Part shown: positions 19,448 to 34,836 of the stretch, one piece after another | How positions within the stretch are numbered: position 1 is the stretch's first letter | Layout of the letters: the number at the start of each line of letters is the position of its first letter | Assembly (NCBI RefSeq): GCF_041504345.1 | Contig: NZ_CP167894.1 | Coordinates: forward strand, 2,852,001 to 2,916,000 | DNA length: 64,000 nt | Origin: Vibrio sp. BS-M-Sm-2 | GTDB taxonomy: Bacteria; Pseudomonadota; Gammaproteobacteria; Enterobacterales; Vibrionaceae | Reading direction: 5' to 3' | Program-made: the position numbers and the translations under genes | Notes under the pieces: generated by a model | What the model saw: the letters and a program-made list of their open reading frames with translations, nothing else | The model's database searches: none | What the model was told of the DNA's origin: nothing

Positions 19448-20533
19448 ATGGCAGGAAACAGTATCGGACAACATTTCCGCGTGACCACGTTCGGAGAAAG
19501 TCACGGTATCGCACTAGGATGTATCGTAGATGGGTGCCCACCAGGATTAGAAATTACCGAAGCAGACCTTCAAAGAGATTTGGATCGTCGTCGCCCTGGT
19601 ACTTCTCGCTATACAACGGCTCGCCGTGAAGCGGATGAAGTGAAAATCTTATCAGGTGTATTTGAAGGCCAAACTACGGGCACTTCTATTGGTCTATTGA
19701 TTGAAAATACAGACCAACGCTCTAAAGACTATTCCGAAATTAAAGACAAGTTCCGCCCAGGCCACGCTGACTATACGTATCATCAAAAGTACGGTGTGCG
19801 TGATTACCGTGGTGGTGGTCGTTCTTCAGCTCGTGAAACTGCAATGCGTGTTGCGGCAGGTGCGATTGCAAAGAAATACCTTAAGCAAGAATTTGGTGTT
19901 GAAATCCAAGCTTATCTTTCTCAAATGGGTGATATCTCAATTGATAAAGTGGATTGGAGCGAGATCGAAAACAACGCTTTCTTCTGCCCAGATGCCGACA
20001 AAGTACCTGAATTCGACCAACTGATTCGTGACTTGCTAAAAGAAGGCAACTCGATCGGTGCGAAGATTCAAGTGGTTGCGACTAAAGTGCCTGTAGGCCT
20101 TGGTGAGCCAATTTTTGATCGTTTAGATGCAGACATCGCGCACGCTCTAATGAGCATCAATGCGGTGAAAGGTGTTGAGATTGGTGATGGCTTTGATGTG
20201 GTTAATCAACGCGGTAGTGAACACCGTGACCCATTAACTCCAGAAGGTTTCAGCAGCAACCACGCTGGCGGTATCTTAGGCGGTATTTCTACGGGCCAAG
20301 ATATTGTGGCAAGTATCGCGCTTAAGCCAACATCAAGCATTACCGTTCCGGGTGACACGATCACTAAAGACGGTGAAGCAACGCAGCTAATCACGAAAGG
20401 TCGTCACGATCCATGTGTTGGTATTCGTGCGGTGCCAATTGCAGAAGCGATGCTGGCGATTGTATTGCTTGATCACTTGCTACGTCACCGTGGTCAAAAC
20501 TTTGGTGTGACAACTGAAACGCCAAAAATCTAA
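19448..20533 (+). CDS. aroC: Chorismate synthase
   Basis: Converts EPSP to chorismate with reduced FMN, the last shikimate-pathway step before the aromatic branches. The 361 residues match. Signatures are [18 protein letters not shown] near the start, RPGHADYTY and [20 protein letters not shown] in the middle, and [18 protein letters not shown] near the C-terminus. SD GAGGAAG. Nearby yfcL, epmC and mnmC are the same companions as in E. coli. Confidence 0.98.
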   Translation: MAGNSIGQHFRVTTFGESHGIALGCIVDGCPPGLEITEADLQRDLDRRRPGTSRYTTARREADEVKILSGVFEGQTTGTSIGLLIENTDQRSKDYSEIKDKFRPGHADYTYHQKYGVRDYRGGGRSSARETAMRVAAGAIAKKYLKQEFGVEIQAYLSQMGDISIDKVDWSEIENNAFFCPDADKVPEFDQLIRDLLKEGNSIGAKIQVVATKVPVGLGEPIFDRLDADIAHALMSINAVKGVEIGDGFDVVNQRGSEHRDPLTPEGFSSNHAGGILGGISTGQDIVASIALKPTSSITVPGDTITKDGEATQLITKGRHDPCVGIRAVPIAEAMLAIVLLDHLLRHRGQNFGVTTETPKI

Positions 20534-20590
20534 TTCTGTGTATCTTTATTTAGTACGTATATGTTCTTCAATACTGAAGTTATAGATACT

Positions 20591-20626
20591 AAAAGGGGCT
20601 GTCTCGTTATGAGACAGCCCCTTTTT
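20591..20626. terminator. Strong terminator after aroC
   Basis: AAAAGGGGCTGTCTC-GTTAT-GAGACAGCCCCTTTTT; an 11-bp GC-rich stem flanked by A and T runs, usable in both directions between aroC and the convergent channel gene. Confidence 0.9.
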
Positions 20627-20664
20627 ATAGTTAGTGCATTACGTGTTTTCGTAAGAGTAAGCGC

Positions 20665-21288
20665 TTAGTGTACCGAGCTTTCAGGATCAAGCTGGAACGA
20701 AGGTAAACGCCACTTGAATCGCACGGCCGCCATGCGCAGCAAGTAACCAACCACAAGCGTAACAATCGTCGCGGTTACGTCGTTAATGCCAAGTTCAAGC
20801 AAACCTAGGTATAAACCTGAGGCGACCAGTGCGACAGACGCATACAGCTCTTCATGCAATACCAATGGTGTTTGACGACAGATAAGGTCGCGCAGCAAAC
20901 CACCAAAGACCCCGGTGACTAGCGCAGACACCATGCAGATCATTGGGTGTAGACCCATGGTCATCGCGACTTTAGTACCAATGATACTGAACACGATAAG
21001 CCCTAGAGCATCTAAACGAATGAATAAGCCTTTTAGCTTGATTACCCACTTAGCCAGCCCCGTTGTAATAACACCCGCGATACAGGTGATTGCCAGATAC
21101 TGCGGGTTTTCAACCCAACCTAAAGGGTAATGGCCGAGTAAGATATCGCGTACTGTGCCACCGCCAATTGCCGTTGCACTCGCAACCAACATTACACCAA
21201 ACCAATCCATTTTTTGTTTGCCAGCACTGAGAGCGCCGGTCATGGCTTCTGCCGTGATGCCAATGATATACAAAACACTTAGTAGCAT
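20665..21288 (-). CDS. TRIC/YicG-family membrane protein
   Basis: 207 residues with six to seven hydrophobic segments. It contains two repeats of the former UPF0126 domain (GGGTVRDILLGHYPL and GGLLRDLICRQTPLVL, both with the GG..RD motif). Bacterial relatives are trimeric-intracellular-cation-channel homologues; some are also annotated as glycine transporters. The open frame extends to 21438, but E. coli YicG aligns from MLLSVLYIIGITAEAMTGAL, so I set the start at ATG 21288. Ends against the aroC terminator. Confidence 0.86.
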   Translation of the reverse strand: MLLSVLYIIGITAEAMTGALSAGKQKMDWFGVMLVASATAIGGGTVRDILLGHYPLGWVENPQYLAITCIAGVITTGLAKWVIKLKGLFIRLDALGLIVFSIIGTKVAMTMGLHPMICMVSALVTGVFGGLLRDLICRQTPLVLHEELYASVALVASGLYLGLLELGINDVTATIVTLVVGYLLRMAAVRFKWRLPSFQLDPESSVH

Positions 21289-21587
21289 TGCTGTAGCTCT
21301 ATAATATAGGTCTATAAATTGGAGTCTTATAGGCCTTAGGGATATAAAAATGAAGCGCGAGTGTAGTAGTAAAAACACTGATTGACGAATGAATATTTGT
21401 ACCGTGAATCGGCATTTCAGATTAGCTAAACTAATCATTCACCTCAAAGTAGCGTAATCTGGGATCAGCAATCGATTGTCACGGTAAAATATTGGGATCA
21501 ACCTAATGCCATTGCCCGTGATAGGGCTTTACCGAATGCTTAAAAAAACGCAAAATGCCCCAGTTCTTTTTACTTAAATTTGATTTT

Positions 21588-22118
21588 ATGACGCACCAAT
21601 ACCCAGACATCATCGATATTTTCAATCAAACCTTTTTCGAGAGCTACAATACCAAGCTTGAACTGGGTGCAGATGAGCCGATTTACCTGCCAGCCGATGA
21701 ACAGGTTTCTCATCACCGTATCGTATTCGCTCGCGGCTTTTATGCGTCTGCACTTCACGAAATAGCACATTGGTGTGTGGCTGGTCCTGAGCGTCGTTTG
21801 TTGGAAGATTTTGGCTATTGGTATGAGCCTGATGGTCGAACTGAGTCGGTTCAAGCTGAGTTCGAAAAAGTAGAAATTCGCCCACAAGCGTATGAATGGA
21901 TCATTGCGATGAGTGCGGGCTTTCCTTTTAATGTCAGCTGTGACAATCTACACGGCGATTTTGAGCCAGATCGTTTGGCCTTTATGAATAAAGTACACAG
22001 CGAAGTCATGGGTATCTTTAAAGCTGGTCTTCCGCCTCGCGTGAAAATGCTCTCTGAAGCATTACGCAGCTTCTACGATGTTGAACCTTTATGTACTAGC
22101 CAATTTATTGTGAAATAA
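21588..22118 (+). CDS. epmC: Elongation factor P hydroxylase
   Basis: Adds a hydroxyl group to the lysylated lysine of EF-P after EpmA/EpmB modification. Similar to E. coli YfcM throughout: DEPIYLPADEQVSHHRIVFA, GFYASALHEIAHWCVAG (HExxH-like metal site), DFGYWYEPDGR and PFNVSCDNLHGDFEPDR. I set the start at ATG 21588 (MTHQYPDI), where the alignment begins; the frame is open from ATG 21555. Ten bp before yfcL, so co-transcribed. Confidence 0.92.
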   Translation: MTHQYPDIIDIFNQTFFESYNTKLELGADEPIYLPADEQVSHHRIVFARGFYASALHEIAHWCVAGPERRLLEDFGYWYEPDGRTESVQAEFEKVEIRPQAYEWIIAMSAGFPFNVSCDNLHGDFEPDRLAFMNKVHSEVMGIFKAGLPPRVKMLSEALRSFYDVEPLCTSQFIVK

Positions 22119-22127
22119 GAGAATATT

Positions 22128-22391
22128 ATGATTATCGAATTTGAAGAAAAACTACTTGAAGTAATTGATGCTCGCATTGAAAACGCATCAGACGATGAAC
22201 TGTTTGCTGGTGGTTACTTACGTGGTCATATTTCTCTTTCTGTGGCTTCATGTGAAGAAGAAGGCATTGAAGATGTGGCTGAAGTAAAAGCTCGCATTGA
22301 AAAGAGCCTAGACGACGCTCGCTCTGAACTCACGCCAGCAGACCGCACTATCGTTAATGACCTTTGGGTTGAGCTACAAAACCAAGCTTAA
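22128..22391 (+). CDS. yfcL: YfcL family protein
   Basis: 87 acidic residues (MIIEFEEKLLEVIDARIENASDDELFAGGYLRGHISLS). The family is conserved next to epmC/mnmC and has no assigned function. SD AGAG lies before the start. Predicted all-helical, no membrane segment. The pairing with epmC is the only clue to role. Confidence 0.88.
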   Translation: MIIEFEEKLLEVIDARIENASDDELFAGGYLRGHISLSVASCEEEGIEDVAEVKARIEKSLDDARSELTPADRTIVNDLWVELQNQA

Positions 22392-22452
22392 TCTAAGTGC
22401 GTTGAGACTATCCGCTCAGTCCCTTCCTTTCCATTTTGCTGAGCGAATAGTT

Positions 22453-22613
22453 ATACCAATCGTAGTAAATCACAGGTCACCCTGGCTGGTTAAAATTCTC
22501 GATAACTGCGTTAGAATTTTTGATTGTAGAATAACTACTTATCGAAAAACCTTCCTTGTTCTCACGCCTTTTCCCTGCGTTATTTTTGAACACTTACTTA
22601 TCGTGATTGGTAT
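22453..22613. repeat. MITE-like intergenic element with ATACCAATC termini
   Basis: 161 bp bounded by the perfect 9-bp terminal inverted repeats ATACCAATC and GATTGGTAT, with short internal dyads and no ORF. Elements with these ends are, to my knowledge, dispersed in Vibrio intergenic regions. A second copy of the left 12 bp (ATACCAATCGTA) occurs at 43851-43862 without a right end. It fills the 336-bp gap between yfcL and the reductase gene. Confidence 0.55.
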
Positions 22614-22727
22614 TATTTGAAACTCGTTCGAAATTTTTGAATGAGTCCGTTCATTTCTTGTGATGGTTCCATTTTCTGACTACGTTATTCTAATCCCACT
22701 TAACGGAATTACAGAAAAGGTCACATC

Positions 22728-23249
22728 ATGAAAGTTATCGCATTTGGCGCAAGCACCAGCTCTACTTCTATCAATAAAGCATTAGCAACTTACGCAGCAA
22801 ACTTGATTGAAGGTGCTGAAGTAAAAGTTCTAAATATTGCTGATTATAATGTTCCTATGTTCAGTGAAGACACTGAAAAAGAGATAGGCCAAGCAGAAGG
22901 CGCGCAAGCATTTTTACGTGACCTAGCAGAAGCTGACGCATTTGTTATCTCTTTTGCAGAACATAACGGTCACTACCCAGCCGCGTACAAAAATCTATTT
23001 GATTGGGCGACACGCATTGAACGTTCAGTGTTTGGCGAGAAGCCTGCAGTTTACCTAGCAACTTCACCTGGCCCAGGTGGTGCACAAACAGTACTTGGCG
23101 CAGCAACTGGTTCTGCTCCGCACTTTGGCGGTAACGTGAAAGCGTCAGTTTCAGTACCAAGTTTCTACGATAACTTCGATTTCGAATCTGGGTCTATCAG
23201 CAACAAAGAGATCGCCCAACAGATTAAAGACGCTGTTGCTAAGCTGTAA
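22728..23249 (+). CDS. NAD(P)H-dependent FMN reductase family protein
   Basis: 173-residue flavodoxin-fold protein: phosphate-binding loop GASTSSTSIN near the N-terminus, FAEHNGHYPAAYKNLFDW for the flavin/NADPH contact region, and SPGPGGAQTVLGAA. Relatives reduce FMN, quinones or azo dyes with NAD(P)H; the substrate here is open. Monocistronic between the MITE-like repeat and a strong terminator. Confidence 0.88.
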   Translation: MKVIAFGASTSSTSINKALATYAANLIEGAEVKVLNIADYNVPMFSEDTEKEIGQAEGAQAFLRDLAEADAFVISFAEHNGHYPAAYKNLFDWATRIERSVFGEKPAVYLATSPGPGGAQTVLGAATGSAPHFGGNVKASVSVPSFYDNFDFESGSISNKEIAQQIKDAVAKL

Positions 23250-23293
23250 ATACTGCTTCGTTTAGAACATCAGTTTAGAGCAACACGAACAAC

Positions 23294-23330
23294 AAAAAGC
23301 CCGAGTGACATAATGTCGCTCGGGCTTTTT
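23294..23330. terminator. Bidirectional terminator between FMN reductase and mnmC
   Basis: AAAAAGCCCGAGTGACA-TAA-TGTCGCTCGGGCTTTTT, one mismatch in a 12-bp stem, with A/T runs on both sides. Confidence 0.9.
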
Positions 23331-23379
23331 AGCTTTTAGTTTTAGATATTTCAGATGTTCAGGATGGCTGAACTAGAAA

Positions 23380-25458
23380 CTACGGATTCGATTTAGAATG
23401 CTTGTCAGCAACCCATCCAGCCGTTAGTGCCTTGCCTTTACGCAGTCTACGCACCCACATTCTGCTTGGGTGGATGGCTTCTAGTACATCGACAGGTAAA
23501 GGCAGTGGATCGCCACAAATTTGTGACGCTAAAACCTCTGCCAGTAATGGAGCTGAGCTGAGCCCTCGCGAACCTAAACCGATAAAACAGTATAGGTTAG
23601 GGAAGCTTGTTACCGTTTCAACATCCTCAACCGAGTCACGCTGAGGGTTGAAGTTGTGCAGGTCTTGGTATTGCTCTTTGATTGATTCGAAATTGCCGAC
23701 ATTGCCGACAAAGGGTAAGTGGTCACGGCTTACGCTTCGAATCCCTTGGCGCGCTAGGTTGTCACTGGTGTCGACATCTTTTGTCCATGCTTGGTCTGGT
23801 AGCGACCCATGCAGGCGCTCGCCATTGTGCTGCTGAACCTCAATATCAAACTCTTGGTCGATGTTGGTTTTGTCATAGTTGGCGCCAATACAGTGGTGTC
23901 CATTGTTTGGGTTTTGTGGCGTTAAGTAGCCATCAAAGCACAACACTGTTTTGAGTTTACTGAGATTTTCCGTGGTCGGAATATGGCTTACTTGGCCTTT
24001 AACCGGAGTCAGTGGAACTGGCTGAGTTTGTTCAAACTGAGTGAACTTGTGTCCGTTCGCGACAATTACTTGGTCGTGCTTGGTTTGAATCTCACCTTGT
24101 GGTGCTTCAATCGTCAACAACCATTGTTGTTCAGCTTCGAGCCACTCAAGTTGAGTCACTTGATGTTGATAGTGTGCGCTCACTTGGTTGCTCTCTTCTA
24201 ACTTGCCAATCAAACCTTGAGTAAGTTGAAGAGGGCTCAACCAGCCCCCCAGTGGAAAGTAAACACTCTCTTTATCGACCGGTAAGCCAATCTCTTCGTT
24301 GGCTTGGTCTGGCGTTAAACGCTGAATCAGGTCTGTGTGAAAGTTGCCTTCCAACATGCGGTTGAGCTTTTTAGTGGAGCCTTCGTCCCACATCAAAATG
24401 TTTACGCCGCACCAGCTGTGATCAAATTGGACAGACTGCGCCGCTTGATTAATAAATTGACGAGCAAACAGTAACCCTGGGCCAAATATGCGAGATACGT
24501 TCGAGGTTGCTTCACTTAACAACGGGTAAATCGCACCTTGGTTGTTACCTGAGGCATTGCCCGCAGCTTGTGGGTGTTCACAATAAAGGGTGATGTTTTT
24601 ACCACGACGGCTTAGCGTTTTGGCTAATGCAGCACTGGCTACGCCACCACCAATAATCGCAATGTCCTGTGATTCTCTGTGTTGAGCGAGGCCATACCAA
24701 GGTTTGATGTTGGTATGAGGGTGCTTCTCGCCAAGTCGACCAGCAATCATTTCGCGCTTAGTACCAAAGCCTTTAACCTTCTTCATCTCAAAGCCAGCTT
24801 CAATCAAACCGCGACGCACAAAGCCAGCGGCGGTGAAAGTGGCGCAACTACAATCTTGTTTAGCCAGCTTGGCCATGCCGTTGAATAGGTTTTGATTCCA
24901 CATCCCTGGGTTCTTGCTTGGAGCAAAACCGTCTAAGAACCAAGCATCAACTAAACCTTCACGTGGGGTAGGCACATTTGGCATACAATCTTTAATATCA
25001 CCAAACCATAAATCAAGCGTGATCGCGCCATCACCCAGCACAATACGGTGACATTCAGGTAGGGCTATAGGGTAGTGTTCTTGGAGTTGCGTCGCATACT
25101 CTGCCAATTCTGGCCATGATTGATGTGCTTTGATGAGATCCTCTTTATTTAAAGGATATTTTTCAAAACTGATGAAATGTAACTCTTTGGTCATCGCTTG
25201 TGGGTTATCTTTAATAAAAGCATCGAACCATTGCCAAACTGCAAGAAAGTTCAAACCTGTGCCAAAGCCGGTTTCGGCAATCACAAAACGGCGTTGTTCA
25301 TGCTCAAGCCAACGCTCTGGAAGGTGGTTTTGCTTTAAAAAAACGTAGCGAGTTTCTTCTAAACCGTTAACATTAGAGAAGTAAACGTCGTCAAATTGGT
25401 CTGAAACTGGTGTACCAGACTCATTCCATTCCAGTTCTGCATTAGTAATTGAAGTCAT
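23380..25458 (-). CDS. mnmC: Bifunctional tRNA wobble-uridine modification enzyme MnmC
   Basis: Final steps of mnm5(s2)U34 synthesis. The C-terminal FAD-dependent oxidoreductase removes the carboxymethyl group from cmnm5, and the N-terminal SAM-dependent methyltransferase methylates nm5. N-terminal part: [31 protein letters not shown] (SAM loop), [15 protein letters not shown]. Second part from about residue 265: [15 protein letters not shown] (FAD Rossmann) and [19 protein letters not shown] start at ATG 25458 ([11 protein letters not shown]), where E. coli MnmC aligns; ATG 25470 or 25530 would add leader residues. Divergent from fabB. Confidence 0.94.
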   Translation of the reverse strand: MTSITNAELEWNESGTPVSDQFDDVYFSNVNGLEETRYVFLKQNHLPERWLEHEQRRFVIAETGFGTGLNFLAVWQWFDAFIKDNPQAMTKELHFISFEKYPLNKEDLIKAHQSWPELAEYATQLQEHYPIALPECHRIVLGDGAITLDLWFGDIKDCMPNVPTPREGLVDAWFLDGFAPSKNPGMWNQNLFNGMAKLAKQDCSCATFTAAGFVRRGLIEAGFEMKKVKGFGTKREMIAGRLGEKHPHTNIKPWYGLAQHRESQDIAIIGGGVASAALAKTLSRRGKNITLYCEHPQAAGNASGNNQGAIYPLLSEATSNVSRIFGPGLLFARQFINQAAQSVQFDHSWCGVNILMWDEGSTKKLNRMLEGNFHTDLIQRLTPDQANEEIGLPVDKESVYFPLGGWLSPLQLTQGLIGKLEESNQVSAHYQHQVTQLEWLEAEQQWLLTIEAPQGEIQTKHDQVIVANGHKFTQFEQTQPVPLTPVKGQVSHIPTTENLSKLKTVLCFDGYLTPQNPNNGHHCIGANYDKTNIDQEFDIEVQQHNGERLHGSLPDQAWTKDVDTSDNLARQGIRSVSRDHLPFVGNVGNFESIKEQYQDLHNFNPQRDSVEDVETVTSFPNLYCFIGLGSRGLSSAPLLAEVLASQICGDPLPLPVDVLEAIHPSRMWVRRLRKGKALTAGWVADKHSKSNP

Positions 25459-25586
25459 AAAATCTATCATTTTGTGATTTGAAGCGATATGTTGGTAGGG
25501 ATTGTACGAATTTCTAGGAAAGCTGACCACTTTTGTTAGGCTTCTTAGTTATCATCTAGCTGAATTTAGAATTATAGGAATGTCAC

Positions 25587-26798
25587 ATGAAACGAGTCGT
25601 AATCACCGGTATGGGTATTGTTTCAAGTATCGGTAACAACGTCGAAGAAGTTTTAGCATCACTGAAAGAGGGTAAATCTGGTATTACCGCTTCAGAGCAG
25701 TTCAAGGAAAATGGCTTGCGCTCTCAAGTTTGGGGTAACCTAAAAATGAACCCTGCTGACCATATTGATCGCAAAAAGATGCGCTTTATGGGTGATGCAG
25801 CGGCATTCGCTTATCTTTCAATGGAGCAAGCAATTGCTGATTCTGGTTTAACTGAAGATCAAGTATCTAATGACCGCACGGGTATCGTTGCGGGTTCTGG
25901 TGGTGCTTCATCTCTAAACCAAGTAAACGCGGTAGACATCATTCGTGAGAAAGGCGTGAAGCGCGTTGGTCCATACATGGTGCCACGTACAATGGCTTCT
26001 ACTGTTTCTGCTTGTCTAGCAACTCCTTTCAAAATCCGTGGTGTGAACTACTCTATGAGCTCTGCATGTGCGACATCTGCACACTGTATTGGTCACGCAA
26101 TGGAGCTTATCCAACTTGGTAAGCAAGACGTTGTATTCGCTGGTGGCGGTGAAGAACTGGATTGGTCTCTGACTATGATGTTCGACGCAATGGGCGCACT
26201 TTCTACTAAGTACAACGACACGCCAGAACTGGCTTCTCGTACCTACGATGCAGACCGTGATGGTTTCGTTATCTCTGGTGGCGGCGGCATGCTAGTTATC
26301 GAAGAACTTGAGCACGCTGTTGCTCGTGGCGCGAAAATTTACGGCGAGATCGTAGGTTACGGCGCAACTTCAGATGGCTACGACATGGTTGCTCCTTCTG
26401 GTGAAGGTGCGGTTCGTTGTATGAAGATGGCAATGCAAAACGTTGATGGTGTTGACTACGTGAACACTCACGGTACTTCAACTCCAGTTGGCGACGTTAA
26501 AGAACTTGGCGCAATCCAAGAAGTCTTTGGTGGTAACAGCCCAGCAATTTCCGCAACGAAAGCGATGACAGGTCACGCTCTAGGTGCTGCTGGTGTACAC
26601 GAAGCAATTTACTCAACGCTAATGCTAGACAATGGCTTTATTGCTCCAAGCATTAACGTTTCTAACCTAGACGAAGCTGCTGCTGGCTTAGACATCGTAA
26701 CTGAAGCTCGTGAGCAAGAGCTAACAACGGTTATGTCTAACAGCTTTGGTTTTGGCGGTACGAACGCAACGCTAGTAATCAAAAAATACCAAGCTTAA
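25587..26798 (+). CDS. fabB: 3-oxoacyl-ACP synthase I
   Basis: Condensing enzyme of type II fatty acid synthesis, essential for the unsaturated branch. Catalytic C161 in [11 protein letters not shown]295 in [10 protein letters not shown] and H330 in [12 protein letters not shown] give the Cys-His-His triad. The 403 residues match FabB. The transcript appears to continue about 300 nt past the stop to the terminator at 27073-27103, a long 3'UTR that probably contains an sRNA. Confidence 0.97.
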   Translation: MKRVVITGMGIVSSIGNNVEEVLASLKEGKSGITASEQFKENGLRSQVWGNLKMNPADHIDRKKMRFMGDAAAFAYLSMEQAIADSGLTEDQVSNDRTGIVAGSGGASSLNQVNAVDIIREKGVKRVGPYMVPRTMASTVSACLATPFKIRGVNYSMSSACATSAHCIGHAMELIQLGKQDVVFAGGGEELDWSLTMMFDAMGALSTKYNDTPELASRTYDADRDGFVISGGGGMLVIEELEHAVARGAKIYGEIVGYGATSDGYDMVAPSGEGAVRCMKMAMQNVDGVDYVNTHGTSTPVGDVKELGAIQEVFGGNSPAISATKAMTGHALGAAGVHEAIYSTLMLDNGFIAPSINVSNLDEAAAGLDIVTEAREQELTTVMSNSFGFGGTNATLVIKKYQA

Positions 26799-26984
26799 CT
26801 TAGGCTTGAGTTAGAGAGACAAGGTTAATCGTTAAAGGGTTGCGCTAGTGCCAATTCAACACGCACAGGTCACCCAGTAATAATGACCATCAGAACAAAG
26901 TTTTTAGACGTAGGTTTGTAAACGTGTTTTTTAAACATAGTTTTTAAATCTGGTTTTAGAAATTGAAAGGTTTCCAGAGCTTGA

Positions 26985-27103
26985 CCAGTGCTGACCTTGG
27001 TTAGTACTGGTTGAACAGACGCAAGACTCTGTCTCCTGGAGAGCGAGATAGGATCCTTTTGTTCTGGATGTTTGCCCGATTGTTTATTCAATCGGGCATT
27101 TTT
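26985..27103 (+). ncRNA. farS: Putative FarS sRNA in the fabB 3'UTR
   Basis: In V. cholerae, FarS is released by RNase E from the fabB 3'UTR and represses fadE with Hfq, linking fatty-acid synthesis to degradation. Here the fabB stop is followed by a non-coding stretch of about 300 nt ending in a strong intrinsic terminator, exactly the expected position. I cannot compare base by base with FarS, and the 5' end given is a guess at a processed product. The assignment rests on position and terminator. Confidence 0.5.
27073..27103 (+). terminator. fabB/FarS intrinsic terminator
   Basis: Perfect 10-bp stem TGCCCGATTG / CAATCGGGCA, six-base loop TTTATT, then TTTTT. Confidence 0.9.
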
Positions 27104-27283
27104 CGTTTTAGCCTTTTGATGTTGGGTGTTCACTTTGGTTTCGGTTCTTGTCTGTCAAGGCTAGGTGATTCAGCCCTTTATTTATAATGTATTCCAATTG
27201 CTACTCGACACCGTGTGTGGAATTTTGCACAATCATTTCAATTCACATTTAGGTCGATAGACCCCAACAAAAGTACTCGCCAA

Positions 27284-28417
27284 ATGAAAATCTTAATCGA
27301 CGAAAATATGCCTTACGCTGAAGCGCTTTTTAGCCAGTTAGGTGAAGTGACAATGAAGTCTGGTCGCACATTAACGGCCGACGACCTAGTTGACGTAGAC
27401 GCATTGATGATTCGCTCTGTTACCAAGGTAAACGAGTCATTGATCAGCAAAGCCAATAAGCTGAAGTTTGTCGGTACTGCGACGGCTGGTATGGACCATG
27501 TTGACCAAGAATTGATGAAAGAGCGTGGCATTTTCTTTACTGCGGCGCCTGGCTGTAACAAGGTGGGTGTTGCTGAGTACGCGTTCAGTGCGATGATGGT
27601 GCTTGCGCAGCAACAAGGCTTCTCTGTTTTTGATAAAACGGTTGGTATTATCGGCTGTGGTCAAGTGGGCAGTTACTTAGCTAAGTGCCTAGAAGGCATT
27701 GGTATTAAAGTTCTGCTGAACGATCCTCTAAAACAGCAAGAGGGTGATACTCGCGAATTTACTGAGCTAGAGACTCTGCTTGAGCAATCAGACGTTATTA
27801 CATTGCATACACCCATCACCAAGACAGGTGAGTTTCCAACGCATCACTTGATCAATGAGCAAGTGCTGAACAACTTACGTGCTGATCAAATCCTGATTAA
27901 TGCAGCTCGCGGTCCTGTGGTTGATAACCAAGCGCTAAAAGCTCGCCTGCAAAAAGCCGACGGTTTCACTGCGGTTCTGGATGTGTTTGAATTTGAACCT
28001 GAAGTCGACTTCGAGCTTCTTCCGTTACTCGCTTTTGCAACTCCTCACGTAGCGGGCTACGGTTTAGAGGGTAAAGCGCGTGGTACCACGATGATCTTCA
28101 ACAGTTATTGTGAGTTTTTAGGTAAGGAACAGCGTGCTTATGCAAGCGACTTATTGCCGACAGCGCCTGTACCTCAAATGAAATTAGATAGAGCTTGGGA
28201 TGAAGCAACACTGCACAATTTGACTCAGTTGATCTATGATGTGCGCAAAGACGACGCCTTATTCCGTCGCAATATCGCTACGCCGGGTTCTTTTGACAAG
28301 ATGCGTAAAGAATATTGGGACCGTAGAGAGTACAGTGCAGTCGAGTTAACGGGCGACGAATCTTGTAATTTAACGCCGTTATCTAAACTCGGTTTTATGG
28401 TAAAGCCAACTTTATAA
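27284..28417 (+). CDS. pdxB: Erythronate-4-phosphate dehydrogenase
   Basis: Second step of DXP-dependent pyridoxal phosphate synthesis. D-isomer-specific 2-hydroxyacid dehydrogenase fold: substrate domain with [16 protein letters not shown] loop [17 protein letters not shown], catalytic region [13 protein letters not shown], and the His in [16 protein letters not shown]. About 377 aa. I set the start at ATG 27284 ([16 protein letters not shown]), matching the family N-terminus; the open frame from 27215 has no homology. Begins the pdxB-asd-hubP-truA cluster. Confidence 0.96.
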   Translation: MKILIDENMPYAEALFSQLGEVTMKSGRTLTADDLVDVDALMIRSVTKVNESLISKANKLKFVGTATAGMDHVDQELMKERGIFFTAAPGCNKVGVAEYAFSAMMVLAQQQGFSVFDKTVGIIGCGQVGSYLAKCLEGIGIKVLLNDPLKQQEGDTREFTELETLLEQSDVITLHTPITKTGEFPTHHLINEQVLNNLRADQILINAARGPVVDNQALKARLQKADGFTAVLDVFEFEPEVDFELLPLLAFATPHVAGYGLEGKARGTTMIFNSYCEFLGKEQRAYASDLLPTAPVPQMKLDRAWDEATLHNLTQLIYDVRKDDALFRRNIATPGSFDKMRKEYWDRREYSAVELTGDESCNLTPLSKLGFMVKPTL

Positions 28418-28429
28418 AAGAGAGAAACA

Positions 28430-29443
28430 ATGAGCCAAGAATTTAATATTGCTATTTTAGGTGCGACTGGTGCGGTTGGTGAAACCATTCTTGAAGTACT
28501 TAAAGAGCGTAAATTCCCTGTCGGTGAAATGCACTTACTAGCAAGTGAACGTAGTGAAGGCAAAACTTCCCGTTTTAACGGCAAAACAATACAAGTACAA
28601 AACGTAGAAGACTTCGATTGGTCTCAAGTACATATTGCGTTTTTCTCTGCAGGTAGCGAGCTTTCGGAGCGCTGGGCTCCAATTGCAGCTGATGAAGGTG
28701 TTGTTGTTATCGATAATACATCACGTTTCCGTTACGAATACGATGTTCCTCTGGTTGTGCCTGAGGTGAACCCTGAAGCAATTGCTGAGTTCCGTAACCG
28801 TAACATCATCGCGAACCCTAACTGCTCGACTATCCAAATGGTAGTCGCTCTGAAACCAATTCACGATGAAGTGGGCCTTGAGCGTATTAACGTTTCAACT
28901 TACCAATCTGTGTCTGGTGCGGGTAAGCCTGGTATCGATGAGCTAGCGGGTCAAACGGCTAAGCTTCTTAATGGTATGCCAGCTGAAAATTCAGCATTCT
29001 CACAACAGATCGCGTTTAACTGTATTCCTCAAATCGATGAATTTACAGAGAACGGCTACACGCGTGAAGAGATGAAGATGGTTTGGGAAACTCAAAAAAT
29101 CTTTGCTGACTCTTCAATCACAGTGAACCCGACTTGTGTTCGCGTACCAGTATTCTATGGTCACGCAGAATCTCTGCACATTGAAACTCGCGCGCCAATC
29201 GGTGCAGAACAAGTGGTTCAGCTTCTAGAGAACACAGAAGGTGTTGAAGTATTCCAAGCGCTAGACTTCCCAACTCAAGTTCGTGATGCAGGTGGTAAAG
29301 ACCACGTAATGGTTGGTCGTATTCGTAACGACATCAGCCATCACAGCGGCGTGAACATGTGGGTTGTAGCTGATAACGTTCGTAAAGGCGCAGCAACAAA
29401 CGCAGTTCAAATCGCTGAAGTTCTGATTCGCGATTACTTCTAA
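28430..29443 (+). CDS. asd: Aspartate-semialdehyde dehydrogenase (Usg-type locus)
   Basis: Would reduce aspartyl phosphate to aspartate semialdehyde for lysine, threonine, methionine and DAP synthesis. The 337 residues have the NADP loop GATGAVGETILEVL and the catalytic cysteine C132 in NPNCSTIQM. The locus is that of E. coli usg (after pdxB, before truA), whose product is regarded as an inactive relative, but here the catalytic Cys and GRIRND region are kept, so I call it active. Vibrios usually carry a second asd elsewhere. SD AGAGAGAAAC, 12 bp after pdxB. Confidence 0.9.
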   Translation: MSQEFNIAILGATGAVGETILEVLKERKFPVGEMHLLASERSEGKTSRFNGKTIQVQNVEDFDWSQVHIAFFSAGSELSERWAPIAADEGVVVIDNTSRFRYEYDVPLVVPEVNPEAIAEFRNRNIIANPNCSTIQMVVALKPIHDEVGLERINVSTYQSVSGAGKPGIDELAGQTAKLLNGMPAENSAFSQQIAFNCIPQIDEFTENGYTREEMKMVWETQKIFADSSITVNPTCVRVPVFYGHAESLHIETRAPIGAEQVVQLLENTEGVEVFQALDFPTQVRDAGGKDHVMVGRIRNDISHHSGVNMWVVADNVRKGAATNAVQIAEVLIRDYF

Positions 29444-29463
29444 GCTTTATTGCTTTGATAAAC

Positions 29464-29491
29464 AAGCCTCACTCTTTAGTGGGGCTTTTTT
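29464..29491 (+). terminator. asd terminator
   Basis: AAGCCTCACT-CTTT-AGTGGGGCTT followed by TTTT. Confidence 0.85.
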
Positions 29492-29650
29492 AATCGATTG
29501 AAAATATTGTTAGTCAAATTGTGTGAAATTGCTGCGAATATTGTTGCTGCAACACATTTTTTGTTTTCATCTCTATAGTTTTACGTCATTTATCCGATAT
29601 ATTTAATAGATCATCACTTTTCCGAATTTAAGCACCTAGCTGAGCCTTTT

Positions 29651-34642
<4,992 letters not shown>

Positions 34643-34655
34643 ATTAACAAATCAT

Positions 34656-34685
34656 AAAGGGTAGCGTTGGCTACCCTTTATTTTT
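34656..34685 (+). terminator. hubP terminator
   Basis: Perfect AAAGGGTAGC-GTTG-GCTACCCTTT, then ATTTTT. Confidence 0.9.
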
Positions 34686-34836
34686 AGATGATACAGAGCG
34701 CTATTGTTTGATTTGCTTTCCTAAAAGCATCGCCTAGGTCGATGCTGATTGTTTATTGAAGTTTTAGCCCCATCCTATTTGGGCTAGCACTGATTTCCGT
34801 ATATACTTCTCGCCCATTTTCAAAGAGAACAAGAAC

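Noticed and set aside
25500..25580. FadR operator upstream of fabB
   Set aside because: Only one half-site-like GACCACTT is present; the other half does not match, so not called.
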